Of a stretch of DNA of 64,000 nucleotides, positions 45,921-58,122 are shown piece by piece. Position 1 is the first letter of the stretch. Every line of letters starts with the position of its first letter. The stretch spans positions 272,231,913-272,295,912 of the forward strand of contig CM060709.1 of assembly GCA_030686995.1 (NCBI GenBank), written 5' to 3'. The stretch comes from Artemisia argyi (lineage: Eukaryota > Streptophyta > Magnoliopsida > Asterales > Asteraceae). Made by a program: the position numbers and the translations under genes. A model generated the notes under the pieces. The model made no database searches, was not told where the DNA came from, and worked only from the letters and a program-made list of their open reading frames with translations.

Positions 45921-46631
45921 TCGAACTAAGTATATGTTAATTTACCGTATCCTATTACATCAGATTGATTGTTGTTGGGTCTTTGTAAGTTTATATGTGC
46001 TTTAATGGGATCTTTCATTTTGTATATTATGACTTCATGTGCTACTTACAACTCTTATTTTGGATTTCAGTTAATACATATTAACATAATATTGCATTTA
46101 GTTATTAGATTCTAATTTTATAATTATATAAATATTAAAAATTTATTGTATTCTATAAAATTTTGATCCGGTTTCACACAAATATTCCACGAGAAATCAG
46201 TGGGAAGGTTCGTGGGGGAATAAATTGGTGGGAAATATTTGACGGAAACTGTAGTGGGAAATCTGTGTGTAATAACCTACAGATTACACACAATCATATT
46301 TGTGGGGAAAATAGTCAACGCAATGGGAAATTTGGGGGTAATATACCTGCAGATTACACACAACGATATTTGTGGGAAAAATAGTCAACGCGGTAGGAAA
46401 ATCAGTGGGAAAATATTTACCCACGAGGTTTTTACACATGGAACAATTCCGTGTGAAATCCGTGGGAAAAGGCCCTTTCACACAGGATTTCCCACAGATT
46501 TTGCCGTGAGAAAAACCTGTTTGTGTAGTAGTGCGGGCGTTCGAGAAAAGAATACACCATCCATGCAGAAGAAGATTGGTTAACCAAAGCCAAAAATACT
46601 CGATGGTCAAACCATCAAGAGAAGCAGTTTT

Positions 46632-49600
46632 TGTAACAATTCACATTTTCAGGTTAATTACTATTCCCGGAAAATTTTACTATTCACTTTTACTATTCAT
46701 TTTTCCCGAAATTTTCCCGAAATTTGATTTTTGTTTCTTGGCCTCGAGTGATAAATCATTTCCATGGCAAATTAAAAGTTTGACACTCGTCAGATCATTT
46801 TCGTGAAAGTTATTAAGGAATTACACGGAATTACACGTTTTAGGGTAAAACGTCATTCAAAAATTTTACGCACAATGAAACTCGACCGCGTTAAGTGACC
46901 CCGCATCAGAAAAATGTTTGACACACTCATGATTTATTTGAGAATTAATCATGACTGTGAAAAACATGACCAAAATAAGCCTCGGCCGTGAAAAACTGGA
47001 ATTTTCAGTTTTTAAGAGTTTTTACTCAGCCGTAACCTTAGCCTATACCTGCACCGTGTTTCTAAGACAATTTGAGTTTTCACATTTTTGGAATAAGTCA
47101 ACATATTTTTCCCTCCTCCTTTGACCAAAAATCATTCCTTGATTTTACAAATCATTCATTGATTTTTAGGCTCACGGTTTTAAGTTTAAAGACATTAAAT
47201 ACCAACCGACACTAGACTGAGCCCAGCCTAAACATTATAAGCCATTTTAAGTCATTATTATCCTATTAGAAAAGTTATATTTTACTTTTATCAATTTTAC
47301 GCAACTTTCGTACGTTTTACGTATTACGCGTTTTAGACCCGTGTTTCCAGTTTTAGCAGGGTTTGAGCACCCCAATAGAACCTACCACTCATTTTATATT
47401 TTATTATGGAGTATATTGATAAGTTCTAGCATATTTATAAGTTTCATATTTTTAGGATACCCAGTTTTACGTTTCGTGACTTAACAACTTACGGTTAGCA
47501 TTTTACGGAGTCAAAATACACAAACTAAGCAAGATAGCACCAAGAGTCATCATCTAGTCACCCTTATCCATCTTGAACTGCCATTTAGGGGGGGGGGGAT
47601 TCACACTTGTGGCTTCATCTCATGACTTTAGCCATTAGATCATACTTATTTACAACTTGGTCACCAAGTTTAGGCACTTTCCTAACACTTTCCTAACCTC
47701 CTCATCCTAGCCTATATAAATGATCACACATGACTTAGAAAACTCATTCTCCTTTCTCTCTTCATCAATAAAAACGACACACAACAAATCCCTAGCACCA
47801 TGATCCTTTGATCTTCAAACTATAAGTTACACATAAGAGTTCAAGGTCTTAGTATTCTCTACCTAGTTCTCAAGTTTGTTTGGTGATTCCATGGTTGATT
47901 TAGGAGCTACACAAGGTTACTAGGGCTGAAGTTAAATGATTTTCACAAGGGTTAGATCAAGGCTAGCAAGGGTTTCAAGAGTTATGGCGAAGGGTTTGCA
48001 AGCTTAGGTTTAGTGTCCTAGTTCTATACTTGACTTCCTTTCTTTAGAAAGCCAAAAGTTGTAAGAAACCCTTATACACTTTCTTGCTCAATATCATTTT
48101 CATGCTTATTATGTTTCTTTCATGCTATATATGGTCTTTGTATTATGCTCATGATGTATAAAAACTAGTAAAACAAGTTATGGAAACTATATATTAACTC
48201 ATGTTATTTAAACAAGTAAACTAGTGACTTTTATGGAGAACCACGACCAAAATAGTACAACTATGATATTTGACACTTACTTACTGTTAAATAGGACTTA
48301 ACAAGGAAAACATAGCAATTTGAATCACCCAAAACGAGTACCCGAGTCAAAAGTTATGGCCATAAGAAGTTAGCGAAACCAAAACGGCAAAACTGCCTAT
48401 ACCCTACTGTTTTGCATTCTGCCATTTTGAAAGTCACTCTTCTGGTCCGATTCATCAAAAAGTTAAAACACGAAAGTTGTCCGGAATGCCGTTTTCATTC
48501 AGGAATGAAGAAGCTCGAGCCCTGAAAACGCTTTCCGAGTGATAATTTTCTTCAAATTCTTAACAGCCATTTTTAGACCAAAGTCACTATATAATAGTTA
48601 TGATTTACTAAGACCAAGAGGTCTAATGACCTAAAGCCAAGACCACAACCATGGCTAAAGCCAAGGTTGAGTCTCAAGACCATGGTAACAATGACCAAGG
48701 TCACGGCAAAGCCACGGCTAAAGACCATATAACTTTTAAAGATAAAAAACTTATATATATGTTATCAAATACTACAATAGTATAGAGCCTCATGTGAGAA
48801 GTTCATTAAGTAAGCCGTCGAGATGAGTTGTGGATTTACGAATTAAAGTGTCCTGGCTCCTCGAACGTTTACTCCATGACTTCTGAATTATGTCGGCCCA
48901 AACGGTAGTAAGCGATATACAAACTATACATGTTTCATAAACCACTTATATTCAACGACTTACACTATATACTAAGTACTACATCATGAACATTATGCAA
49001 GACATATATAGGCAATTCTTCGTATTCTTAGACGTTACTCCAAACCTAAGTCGCAACGTTCTATTATAGGCTGCTCTTAGAGACTTTCACGATTCGACTA
49101 CCACTTTCATTTCTCATTACATAGACTTAAGGTGAGTCATAGCCCCTACTCTTTTTATACTTGTTTTAACTTTTTGGGGGAGATACATGCTCAACTACTT
49201 GCTTACTTGTACAAATACTCTTAAACATTTATACTTGATTGTGTTATACTTGATTGGCATTATACTTGATTGCGTTATACATACTTGATACACTATACTT
49301 GCTTAAATTAAATACAAGATTCGTATTTACGTGCATACATAATACTCTATTCTGTCGGAGAGGTATTGGTAGTACTCATGGGAAGATTCCCCTACCCTTG
49401 TGTCTATGCTTGACCTTGGATGTCATAGTACTATTTGGGAGATGCCCCCACCATTGCCATATATTCCTGGCCTTGGGTGAATATAATCCGGTGTATTATG
49501 TAAACTATCTTTTAGCAGTGGGTTGTGGACACACAGGTTGCAAGTGTTGTTATGGGCGGGACTTGCAACTGAGTGGATTCACGATGCCTTTGCTGTGCGA

Positions 49601-49956
49601 ATATTCTTTTAAGGCTTTTCAACTGTTTTAAGACAAACTCTATGAACTCATCAACCATTGTGTTGACACTTTAGCATGTTTATCTCAGGTTAGTAAGGCG
49701 ATAGCTAGTGCGTGGAACTTAGAGTCAAGCTGCATATTCTGAAGACTTACGCTTTTATCATTTACCATTCAAAAACTTTGTATACATTTATGTATCATAC
49801 TTTGGAATCTCATGTTTGTAACTTTGAATTCATTAATCGGATGGTAACTTTTCAAAACGTCTCATTTAGAGTTCGTTTTCTATAACTTGTACTTTGTATT
49901 ATGAAGTAGCACCCCTGTGACACAGTCTTCCGCTGCGGTATTTTGGGGGTGTTATG
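46632..49956 (+). repeat. LTR-A, complete 5' copy
   Basis: About 3.3 kb. TATATAAA at 47713-47720 is the likely TATA box. The end reads GTGTTATGG, slightly altered from the GTGTTACA end seen in the other copies. A spurious 125-codon frame (49254-49631) recurs unchanged in the second copy (54711-55088) because the LTRs are duplicates. Confidence 0.8.
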
Positions 49957-49959
49957 GAT

Positions 49960-49971
49960 TGGTATCAGAGC
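49960..49971 (+). other. Primer binding site of the A element
   Basis: TGGTATCAGAGC follows LTR-A by three or four bases; it is followed by CTTGGTTATAGAG and a 670-bp non-coding remnant. Confidence 0.85.
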
Positions 49972-50641
49972 CTTGGTTATAGAGAACTAGGTTGCATTTA
50001 GTGCCTAGACTATAACTGCTATATACGTTAAGACTCTCCTCTTTATTTGCCTTACACACACTACATACACATACGCTTCTTGGTAGTTGTTGGTTTAGTT
50101 CCACGCTGTTAGATGATGTGACTTTAGTATTATAAGGAGCCCCAGAGATTAGTCGAGTCATTAAAAACATGGAGCTCAGTAATAACTAATTATTTAACTT
50201 GATTTTGTGACAGTTCTTGTTTGATGAGACACAAGATTTGAGTTAAATAATATTATTGCTTAGCTTTAGGGATTTGATGACTTGATTATCTTACTATCGG
50301 CCTCAGAAGGCGGATTTTGTGTCGGAAATTCTTAAGTAGGATGTTTTAGAATCTCCTTATTTAAATGGATTGGGACGCCTCTTCATTTAAATAAAGAAAT
50401 TGTAAATCACCGAACCATAAGTCTATGATACCTTACTTACATAAATTTGGACGCTTCTTTATGTAAGTAATACGTTATAAATAAGTGGGCTTAATTGTAG
50501 CCGATACAACTCCTTAACCAAAACCTTAGACGAATCAGAGTAAACACCACTATATTAGAGATCCCGAATTCTCTTAGACACACCGTAAGTAGTTAACATC
50601 AACTGAACTTCGGGACGAAGTTCTCCTTAAGGGGTAGAGAC
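49972..50641 (+). other. Internal remnant of the A element
   Basis: Between PBS and PPT-like AAGGGGTAGAGAC (50629-50641). No gag or pol motif is visible. Words TTTAAATGGATTGGGACGCC and ATAAATTTGGACGCTTC recur about 100 bases apart (50352 and 50441). Confidence 0.6.
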
Positions 50642-53178
50642 TGTAACAATTCACATTTTCAGGTTAATTACTATTCCAGGAAAATTTTACTATTCACTTT
50701 TACTATTCATTTTTCCCAAAATTTGATTTTTGTTTCTTGGCCTCGAGTGATAAATCATTTTCATGGCAAATTAAAAGTTTGACACTCGTCAGATCATTTT
50801 CGTGAAAGTTATTAAGGAATTACATGGAATTACACGTTTTAGGGTAAAACGTCATTCAAAAATTCTACGCACAACGAAACTAGACCGCGTTAAGTGATCC
50901 CGCATCAGAAAAATGTTTGACACACTCACGATTTATTTGAGAATTAATCATGACTGTGAAAAACATGACCAAAATAAGCCTCGGCCGTGAAAAACTGGAA
51001 TTTTCAGTTTTTAAGAGTTTTTACTCAGCCGTAACCTTAGCCTATACCTGCACCGCGTTTCTAAAATGATTTGAGTTTTCAACTTATTAAAATAAGTCAA
51101 CATATTTTTCCCTCCTCCTTTGACCAAAAATCATTCCTTGATTTTACAAGTCATTTCGTGATTTTTAGGCTTACGATTTGATGTCTAAAAGACATTTAAT
51201 ACCAACCGACACTAGACTGAGCCCAGTCTAGACATTATAAGTCATTTTAATTCATTTATAACCTATTATAAAAGTAACATTTTACTTTTCTCAATTTTAC
51301 GCAATATTCGTACATTTTACGTATTACGCGTTTTAGACCCGTGTTTCCAGTTTTAGCAGGGTTTTACCACCCAAATGGAACCTACCACTCATTTTATATT
51401 TTATTATGGAACATATGAACATGTTTAACAATACTTCCAAGTTTCATAATTTTACGACACCCGGTTTTACGTTTTGAGGCCTAATCATTTACGATTGGCA
51501 TTTCCCGGAGTCAAGTTTCATCCTAATACTTAGGATAATACTAAGCCAAAGCCAACTCACCCCCTAGCCTTGTGAACCGCCTATAGGGGGGGAGTCACCC
51601 TTGGTGTGGCTTGATCCTAAGCTAAGAGGTCTTGGATGGTATACATGTGTATAAGCTTGTAAGGAAAGCTTTGACTTGTTCCATTTTGTAACCTCCTCTA
51701 AGGACTATAAATACCCCCCTCCCCTCCCTTGTTTCCGTCCATCCTCACACCCAATTCACTCCACACTTAGCTTTATTTCTCCTAAATTCAAGCAAGGTTC
51801 AAGTGCTTCTTCAAGATAGAAACTCTAGTTAGGTTATCATTCATCAAACACTTCCAAACCCTAATATACTTTGGTGATTTCTCTTGAGTTTGAATCCACT
51901 CAAGTCACCTCAACCTTCGTCATTCATCTTTCAAGATTACAAGGGTAGAAAGATTGCATGAAGTGAAGTGGGTTGAAGCAAGTCTATCAAAGTCCTATCC
52001 TTACATGTTAACTTCCTTTCATCTTTGAAAGCCAAAAGTTGTAAGCCAAACCTAACATGCTTCTTGTTAAATGATCATGCTCATGTTATTTACATATTAT
52101 TCTTGCTATATTATGTCTTGTATGAATGTCCATGATGTCTAAAAATGAGTAAAACATGTTGTTGTAATTGATTGTTAAGATAAGTTACTAAAACAAGTAA
52201 ACTAGTGACTTTCTTGGTAAGACCTGATCAAAATGGTAAAAATATGATATTGGATTATTACATATTATAGTAAAGGACCTAACAAGGAAACCGTAGCAAC
52301 TTGAACCACCTAAAAAGAGTATACGAGTCAAAAGTTACGCCATTTGAAGTTACAAAAGATTTGCGGCAAAACTGCCTAAAATGTTTCTGTTACAAAAACT
52401 TTAAACACGCAAAAAGAGGCATTTCTGGTCCGTTTCATGAAAAAGTTAAAACACGAAAGTTGTCCGAAATCACGTTTTCTTCAAAAACTCAGGAGCACGC
52501 CTCCAGAAAATCAATAACGAGTGAGATATTTCTCAGTTTCTTAACAGCTATTTACATGTATATAAGTCACTATATTGTGGTTATACTTTAAAAGGAATAA
52601 GAGGTCTTATGACCTATAATCAAGACCACAACCATGGCTAGAGCCAAGGTTGAGTCTCATGACCATTGAACAAGGACCAAAGGTCATGGCAAGGCCATGA
52701 CGAAATGACCATCTAAGCTTACTTAGGCGTAAACATGAAACAAGGAATTAGGCGATAATTTGAACAAGCAATTTGGATCTACTTCACTTAAATAGGAACC
52801 ATGAGATATTACAAAGAGAATATGGTCATACAAGACTTATGAAACTTCCCCTAATAACAATCTTCATGTACAAATAAACTTTCCTAAGTTTATTCAAATA
52901 TCGGACATGTAACTTTTCGGATCAAAACTTATATCTATATATTTTATCAACTACTACAATAGTAGGGAGCCTCATGTGAGGAGTTCATTATGTAAGCCGT
53001 CGAGATAAGTTGTGGATTTACGAATTAAAGTGTCCTGGCTCCTCGAACGCTTACTAACATGACTTCTGAATTATGTCGGCCCGAACGGTAGTAAACGATA
53101 TATAAAACATACATGTTCATGAAACTTTTCTTTCAAAGACTTACAATATACATCATACCACATCATGGACTAAATGCA

Positions 53179-53261
<83 letters not shown>

Positions 53262-54162
53262 CACATATTCATATTCTCTACTCCGATCCTAAGTCGCAAC
53301 ATTCTATTATAGGTTGCTCGTAGAAACCTATACGATCCAACCATTACCTTCATTACTTGCTATCTTACTTAAGGTGAGTTCATAGCCCCACTTTACATTA
53401 CTTCAATGTTTTACAAACCCTTGGGGGGAATACATGCTACTTTTAAACCGAACACAATGCTTTGAAACTGTATGCTGCCTGATTGTTTTATTATTACTAA
53501 GTACCTACCTTGCCAATCCTAGGCCCCTATCATGAACCATTTAATCACTAGAATTAGTGAGCGCGAGTATTGTGAATAGGCCTATTGGGATTGACGAATC
53601 CCATTTGTTTGAGCAGATTAGTTCAAACGAATGCACTATATTTGAACATTAAGTATGACGGCAAAGTACTTACCGGGGCAACAAAACCGTTGATTGATAT
53701 TGGTACCCGTTAACGTATTGGTTGCATGAGCTTAGTATATAATAATAATTGTTTTGTTTTCTAACATGAGTATGAGTCTAATTAACTCATACTACCAACA
53801 TATTGTGTTCAACCGTTAAACAAACTCTATGAATATCACTCAACCTTTGTGTTGATCCTTTTAAGCATGTATTTCAGGTCCATGATAATCAAGAATGGAG
53901 CGGAAGGGCACGTACCGAAGGAAGAAGGCTATAAACTATTATGTCATTCGATAAAATCATCAAAGACTTTATATTGATGTATTTTGAAACATGGAACCTT
54001 TTTGGGACCTTACTATGTAAACTCTGATATATTTGAATAAATATGAATGACAACTCTTTTTAATACGACTCGGTTAGAGATCGTTTTCTATTATTATGAC
54101 TGTTGTGCCGTCGAGTAACACCCAAGTTGAATTCCGCTGCATCATGAATTGGGGGTGTTACA
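50642..54162 (+). repeat. LTR-B, with an A-like first 420 bases
   Basis: 3521 bp from TGTAACAATTCAC to GGGGGTGTTACA. Bases 50642 to about 51060 match LTR-A almost base for base. After that similarity falls sharply, with many substitutions and gaps, to the end. CTATAAATA at 51705-51713 is its TATA box. It holds an (AT)n tract at 53181-53259. Confidence 0.8.
53181..53259. repeat. (AT)n microsatellite in LTR-B
   Basis: About 39 AT dinucleotides without interruption. LTR-A has only ATATATAGG at the same position (about 49003-49011). Confidence 0.95.
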
Positions 54163-55413
54163 GCAAAGCCACGGCTAAAAACCATATAACTTTTAAAGAT
54201 CAAAAACTTATATATATGTTATCAAATACTACAATAGTAGGGAGCCTCACGTAAGGAGTTCATTAAGTAAGCCGTCGAGATGAGTTGTGGATTTACGAAT
54301 TAAAGTGTCCTGGCTCCTCGAACGTTTACTCCATGACTTCTGAATTATGTCGGCCCGAACGGTAGTAAGCGATATACAAACTATACATGTTTCATAAACC
54401 ACTTATATTTAACGACTTACACTATATACTAAGTACTACATCATGAACATTATGCAAGACATATATAGGCAATTCTTCGTATTCTTAGACGTTACTCCAA
54501 ACCTAAGTCGCAACGTTCTATTATAGGCTGCTCTTAGAGACTTTCACGATTCGACTACCACTTTCATTTCTCATTACATAGACTTAAGGTGGGTCATAGC
54601 CCCTACCCTTTTTATACTTGTTTTAACTTTTTGGGGGAGATACATGCTCAACTACTTGCTTACTTGTACAAATACTCTTAAACATTTATACTTGATTGTG
54701 TTATACTTGATTGGCATTATACTTGATTGTGTTATCCATACTTGATACACTATACTTGCTTAAATTAAATACAAGATTTGTATTTACGTGCATACATAAT
54801 ACTCTATTCTGTCGGAGAGGTATTGGTAGTACTCATGGGAAGATTCCCCTACCCTTGTGTCTATGCTTGACCTTGGATGTCGTAGTACTATTTGGGAGAT
54901 GCCCCCACCATTGCCATATATTCCTGGCCTTGGGTGAATATAATCCGGTGTATTATGTAAACTATCTTTTAGCAGTGGGTTGTGGACACACAGGTTGCAA
55001 GTGTTGTTATGGGCGGGACTTGCAACTGAGTGGATTCACGATGCCTTTGCTGTGCGAATATTCTTTTAAGGCTTTTCAACTGTTTTAAGACAAACTCTAT
55101 GAACTCACCAACCATTGTGTTGACACTTTAGCATGTTTATCTCAGGTTAGTAAGGCGATAGCTAGTGCGTGGAACTTAGAGTCAAGCTGCATATTCTGAA
55201 GACTTACGCTTTTATCATTTACCATTCAAAAACTTTGTATACATTTATGTATCATACTTTGGAATCTCATGTTTGTAACTTTGAATTCATTAATCGAATG
55301 GTAACTTTTCAAAACGTCTCATTTAGAGTTCGTTTTCTATAACTTGTACTTTGTATTATGAAGTAGCACCCCTGTGACACAGTCTTCCGCTGCGGTATTT
55401 TGGGGGTGTTACA
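54163..55413 (+). repeat. 3' part of a second LTR-A copy
   Basis: Starts at GCAAAGCCACGGC directly after the LTR-B end and matches 48706-49956 at about 98-99% by eye. It ends GGGGGTGTTACA at the GTTTT duplication. Confidence 0.88.
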
Positions 55414-55904
55414 GTTTTAGTCTCAGCAAAAGAGACGCTTTTATATCTCAAGAGATAAACAACAGAGAGGCGCAATACAAGTGCCAGGGCAACACCGGAA
55501 CCAAATAAAAAGGGCATCGGTTTATTAATAACCCCCCAGGTTCCAAATTCGCAATAACCACCCTTGAACTTTTTTTCATATAGTATATATTAGTTACTAT
55601 TGATATATATTGTATAGTTTTATTTTAGATAAGTTACTTAGTTAGTATCGTGTGAAGTTTTAGAAAATATAATAACATAGTGATTACACTGCTTATTATA
55701 TTGTTAGGAATAATTTTAAGGAGTAATTACCCTTAGGTTATTTATTTTAGAATATATAATCTCTGAGGATAGTTTCTGAATTAAAACTAATCCTATAAGG
55801 TTTTGATAGTCTTTAAGACACAAAACAATAAAAGTGCGCTAGATATTTTTTAACACACCTTGTGTTAGAAATTTAGGAGATTTTTTTGTCAATATCCTTG
55901 AGAT

Positions 55905-56243
55905 ATGACTAAAGGAGGTGGAGATGATGGAAAGAAGGAAGTTAGTACAACTAGTACTACACCTCAATTCCAATGCCCGATGCTTAAACCGCGAATTAGT
56001 AATTATGGGCAATTCGAATGCAAATCATTCTAGAAGCAAATGGGTTATGGGAAACAATAGAGCCGTTAGATATGACTCAACCCGATAAGAAAAAGGAGAA
56101 AGCTGCTATTGCATACCTTTACCAAGCCTTACCCGAATATCAATTGCTTTAAATAACAAAGCACAAAACCCCGAAAGCCATATGGGATGCTTTGAAAACT
56201 AGACACATAGGCGAAGAGAGAGTTCAACAAGCAAGAGCAACAC
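55905..56243 (+). pseudogene. Copia gag fragment (second Copia element)
   Basis: ATG 55905 opens MTKGGGDDGKKEVSTTSTTP, then QFQCPMLKPRISNYGQFECK and a stop. In another frame ILEANGLWETIEPLDMTQPD, AYLYQALPEYQLL and KAIWDALKTRHIGEERVQQA follow, the pattern of the Copia gag (UBN2-like) domain. It ends abruptly at the junction with RNase H, so nucleocapsid, protease, integrase and reverse transcriptase are deleted. Confidence 0.8.
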
Positions 56244-56804
56244 ATGAAGGCCATAAGGCAAGTGCTAAGTTATGTTAAAGGAACAAAGAATTATGGTATC
56301 ACCTATAAGCATAATGGAGGAAACAAGATACAAGGTTTTAGCGACAGTAGTTATGGAGTTAACACTCAAGAAGGAAAAGGAACTACTGGAATAATATTCT
56401 ACTATGGTGAATCCCCAATTAGCTGGAGCACACAAAAGCAAGCCACTGTAGCATTATCATTATGCGAATCTGAATTTATTGCAGCAGCAACACAAGCATT
56501 ATGGTTGAAAAGACTACTAAGCAGGCTTACACACTCAAAGGAAGAAAAGGTAACTATTATGGTTGATAACAAATCAGCTATAGAACTAATGAAGAACCCC
56601 GTATTCCATAGAAGAAGTAAACACATTGATACGAAGTACCACTTCATAAGAGAATGCGTTGAAAGAGAAGACTTACAAGTCGAATTCTTAAGTGGAGATT
56701 ATCAAAAGGCTGACATACTCACAAAAGCACTACCGAAGATCAAGTTTCTAACAATGAGGCAACTTATTGGAGTTAAAGATCTAGGGCCCAGTGATTATGA
56801 TTAA
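56244..56804 (+). pseudogene. Copia RNase H domain, open frame, 186 residues
   Basis: An intact frame from about 56244 to a stop at 56804. MKAIRQVLSYVKGTKNYG, then GFSDSSYGVNTQEGKGTTG, SWSTQKQATVALSLCESEFI, ALWLKRLL, VDNKSAIELMKNP, HRRSKHIDTKYHFIRECVER and KADILTKALPK give the full Copia RNase H signature. The acidic residues (SDS, CESE, VDN) are present. It is only the C-terminal part of the polyprotein, fused to gag by deletion, and has no start of its own, so translation is doubtful. Confidence 0.85.
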
Positions 56805-56813
56805 GGAGGTGAA

Positions 56814-57104
56814 TATTGGTTTAATCCCAATCTGCTGGAAAAGTAGTTGGAAGTTAGTTACTAAGTTAGTTACAAAAACAGTTATTTGACAGTTATAGTC
56901 CAAGAGTCATGCCTGTTGGATTCGAACCACAACCTTTCATTTGTACCCATTCGACATGTATATATAGATAGCTATTGTATTCGAACAAGATTGATGAAAG
57001 ATTTATAAAACTTATTTATTACAAGTAAAGATTAAATCCCGTATTTGTGTCTTGATATATTTTGACCACGCTATAGACCATAGATCGATCGTTAAAGGCC
57101 AACA
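56814..57104 (+). repeat. 3' LTR of the second Copia element
   Basis: 291 bp, nearly identical to 41501-41794, followed by the AGATC duplication at 57105-57109. Confidence 0.9.
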
Positions 57105-57109
57105 AGATC

Positions 57110-57734
57110 AGTTAAAGAGTGGCCGGAAGATACAAGGAAGAAGATGATTTGATTTACTACTGTGTTACTTTTGTGTGATTGGTGTAAAATAGTTTCTTTT
57201 TAGTCTTTTTGTCTGATTAGTCATGTTACATAGGGAGTTGAAAACTAATACTATTACTCATATTACTAGTATGTTTTTCTTTTTACAGTTTATTACTATA
57301 TTTCATTTTATCACCTTTTTGTTTTAGCAACTTATTTCCGTTTTAGTATTGTTTAACAAAATATATTCGTTAGAGAATGTAAACCTTAAACTTCTTTTAT
57401 ATGTTTGCCAAAACTTTTTATGTGTTTACAAATAAACCATAACACAATTGTGTTTGTTCACAAACTTATTTAAGTAAAAACCAAAACTGATCTTATCGAG
57501 ATTGTTTTTGTCTTAAAATCAAGCTTGGTTATAAAAACCCCTTGTTTGAATTTAGTGCATGGTTAATTTTAACATCATCCAAGTTTTATCGAGTCTCTAC
57601 GCAGGTTTGTTCAAATGTCAAATATAAAAACAATGTGTTTTGGTTACACAACCGAAAAAAAAAAATACCATTAAACATGCATGTCGAACACTTCAATCCA
57701 ACTTGTGAACAAGGAATTGTATGTTATTACCGTG

Positions 57735-57766
<32 letters not shown>

Positions 57767-58119
57767 CCTTCACTAACACAAATTCCTGACTTCGTCCCCG
57801 GCTACAAAGTAGAAGGATTGTTGCTTACCAATGAAAGGTTACTTCAGTGTAGTCAAGAGCGCTTAAGCGAAGCGACCTAAAGCGCTTTGATTTTAAAGAA
57901 GCGAGGCATTTTACTAGAGTGAGAAAAAGCGTTGTCAGGCGACCGAAAAGCGCTCGCTTTTTGTATAAATGGCTAGTTTTAATTTTTTTAGCTAATGAAG
58001 TTGTACAGCCGGCCCTAATCTTCTAAATTAGGTTAAATAATTACAAAACTAACCCTTTAGTAGTATTATAAATATTAACAATTATTAATCACACAATCCT
58101 CTCTACCCATGTTTCATAC
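57110..58119. other. Non-coding region with a poly-A tract and an AGCGCTT-rich repeat
   Basis: AT-rich; a poly-A run at about 57737-57765. From about 57850 to 57970 the words AGCGCTT, AAGCGAAGCG and AGCGCTCGCTTT alternate on both strands, as in small hAT-like plant MITEs. A frame at 57542-57880 crosses the poly-A run and is not considered real. Confidence 0.4.
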
Positions 58120-58122
58120 TTA

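Larger units (their letters stand above)
42367..46533. mobile_element. Non-autonomous CACTA element with internal repeats and a captured LINE tail
   Basis: The termini read CACTACTACACATAATGG (left) and, inverted, CACTACTACACAAACAGG (right), each followed by GGTTTTTC(C/T)CAC. Multiple subterminal GGGAAATCTGT/TTTCCCAC words point in both directions near both ends. No transposase (TnpD/TnpA) was recognised in its 4167 bp. The 3-bp flanks (CAA left, CGG right) do not match, so the target duplication is not supported. It lies in the leader of the Copia element 41501-57104. Confidence 0.8.
46632..55413 (+). mobile_element. Composite Gypsy-type LTR element (families A and B), recombinant
   Basis: The outer ends TGTAACAATTCAC and GGGGGTGTTACA are flanked by a perfect GTTTT duplication (46627-46631 and 55414-55418). 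Order: full LTR-A (46632 to about 49956), PBS (49960-49971), a 670-bp internal remnant without gag or pol, purine-rich AAGGGGTAGAGAC, an LTR beginning like A and continuing as family B (50642-54162), then only the 3' 1251 bp of LTR-A (54163-55413), nearly identical to 48706-49956. It inserted in the leader of the Copia element. Confidence 0.82.
41501..57104 (+). mobile_element. Second Copia retrotransposon, expanded by nested insertions
   Basis: LTRs at 41501-41794 and 56814-57104 (TATTGG ... GGCCAACA; the usual TG start is TA in both) with a perfect AGATC duplication (41496-41500 and 57105-57109). PBS at 41797-41808. The leader is 41809-42366, then 46534-46631, then 55419-55904. Gag begins at 55905 and RNase H ends at 56804, just before AAGGAGGTG (PPT, 56803-56811) and the 3' LTR. 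The CACTA element (42367-46533) and the Gypsy-type composite (46632-55413) are later insertions into the leader. Confidence 0.92.

Noticed and set aside
42364..46536. 3-bp target duplication for the CACTA element
   Set aside because: The flanks are CAA and CGG and do not match, so no duplication is claimed.
41797..49971. TGGTATCAGAGC motifs considered as tRNA gene parts
   Set aside because: They are primer binding sites adjacent to LTR ends; no cloverleaf surrounds them.
49254..55088. Two almost identical 125-codon frames (49254-49631 and 54711-55088) that look like a duplicated gene
   Set aside because: Both lie at the same place in two copies of LTR-A. There is no known domain and the identity is explained by the LTR duplication.
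57542..57880. 112-codon frame with a Lys run
   Set aside because: The Lys run is the poly-A tract. There is no domain and the downstream part is in an AGCGCTT-rich repeat.
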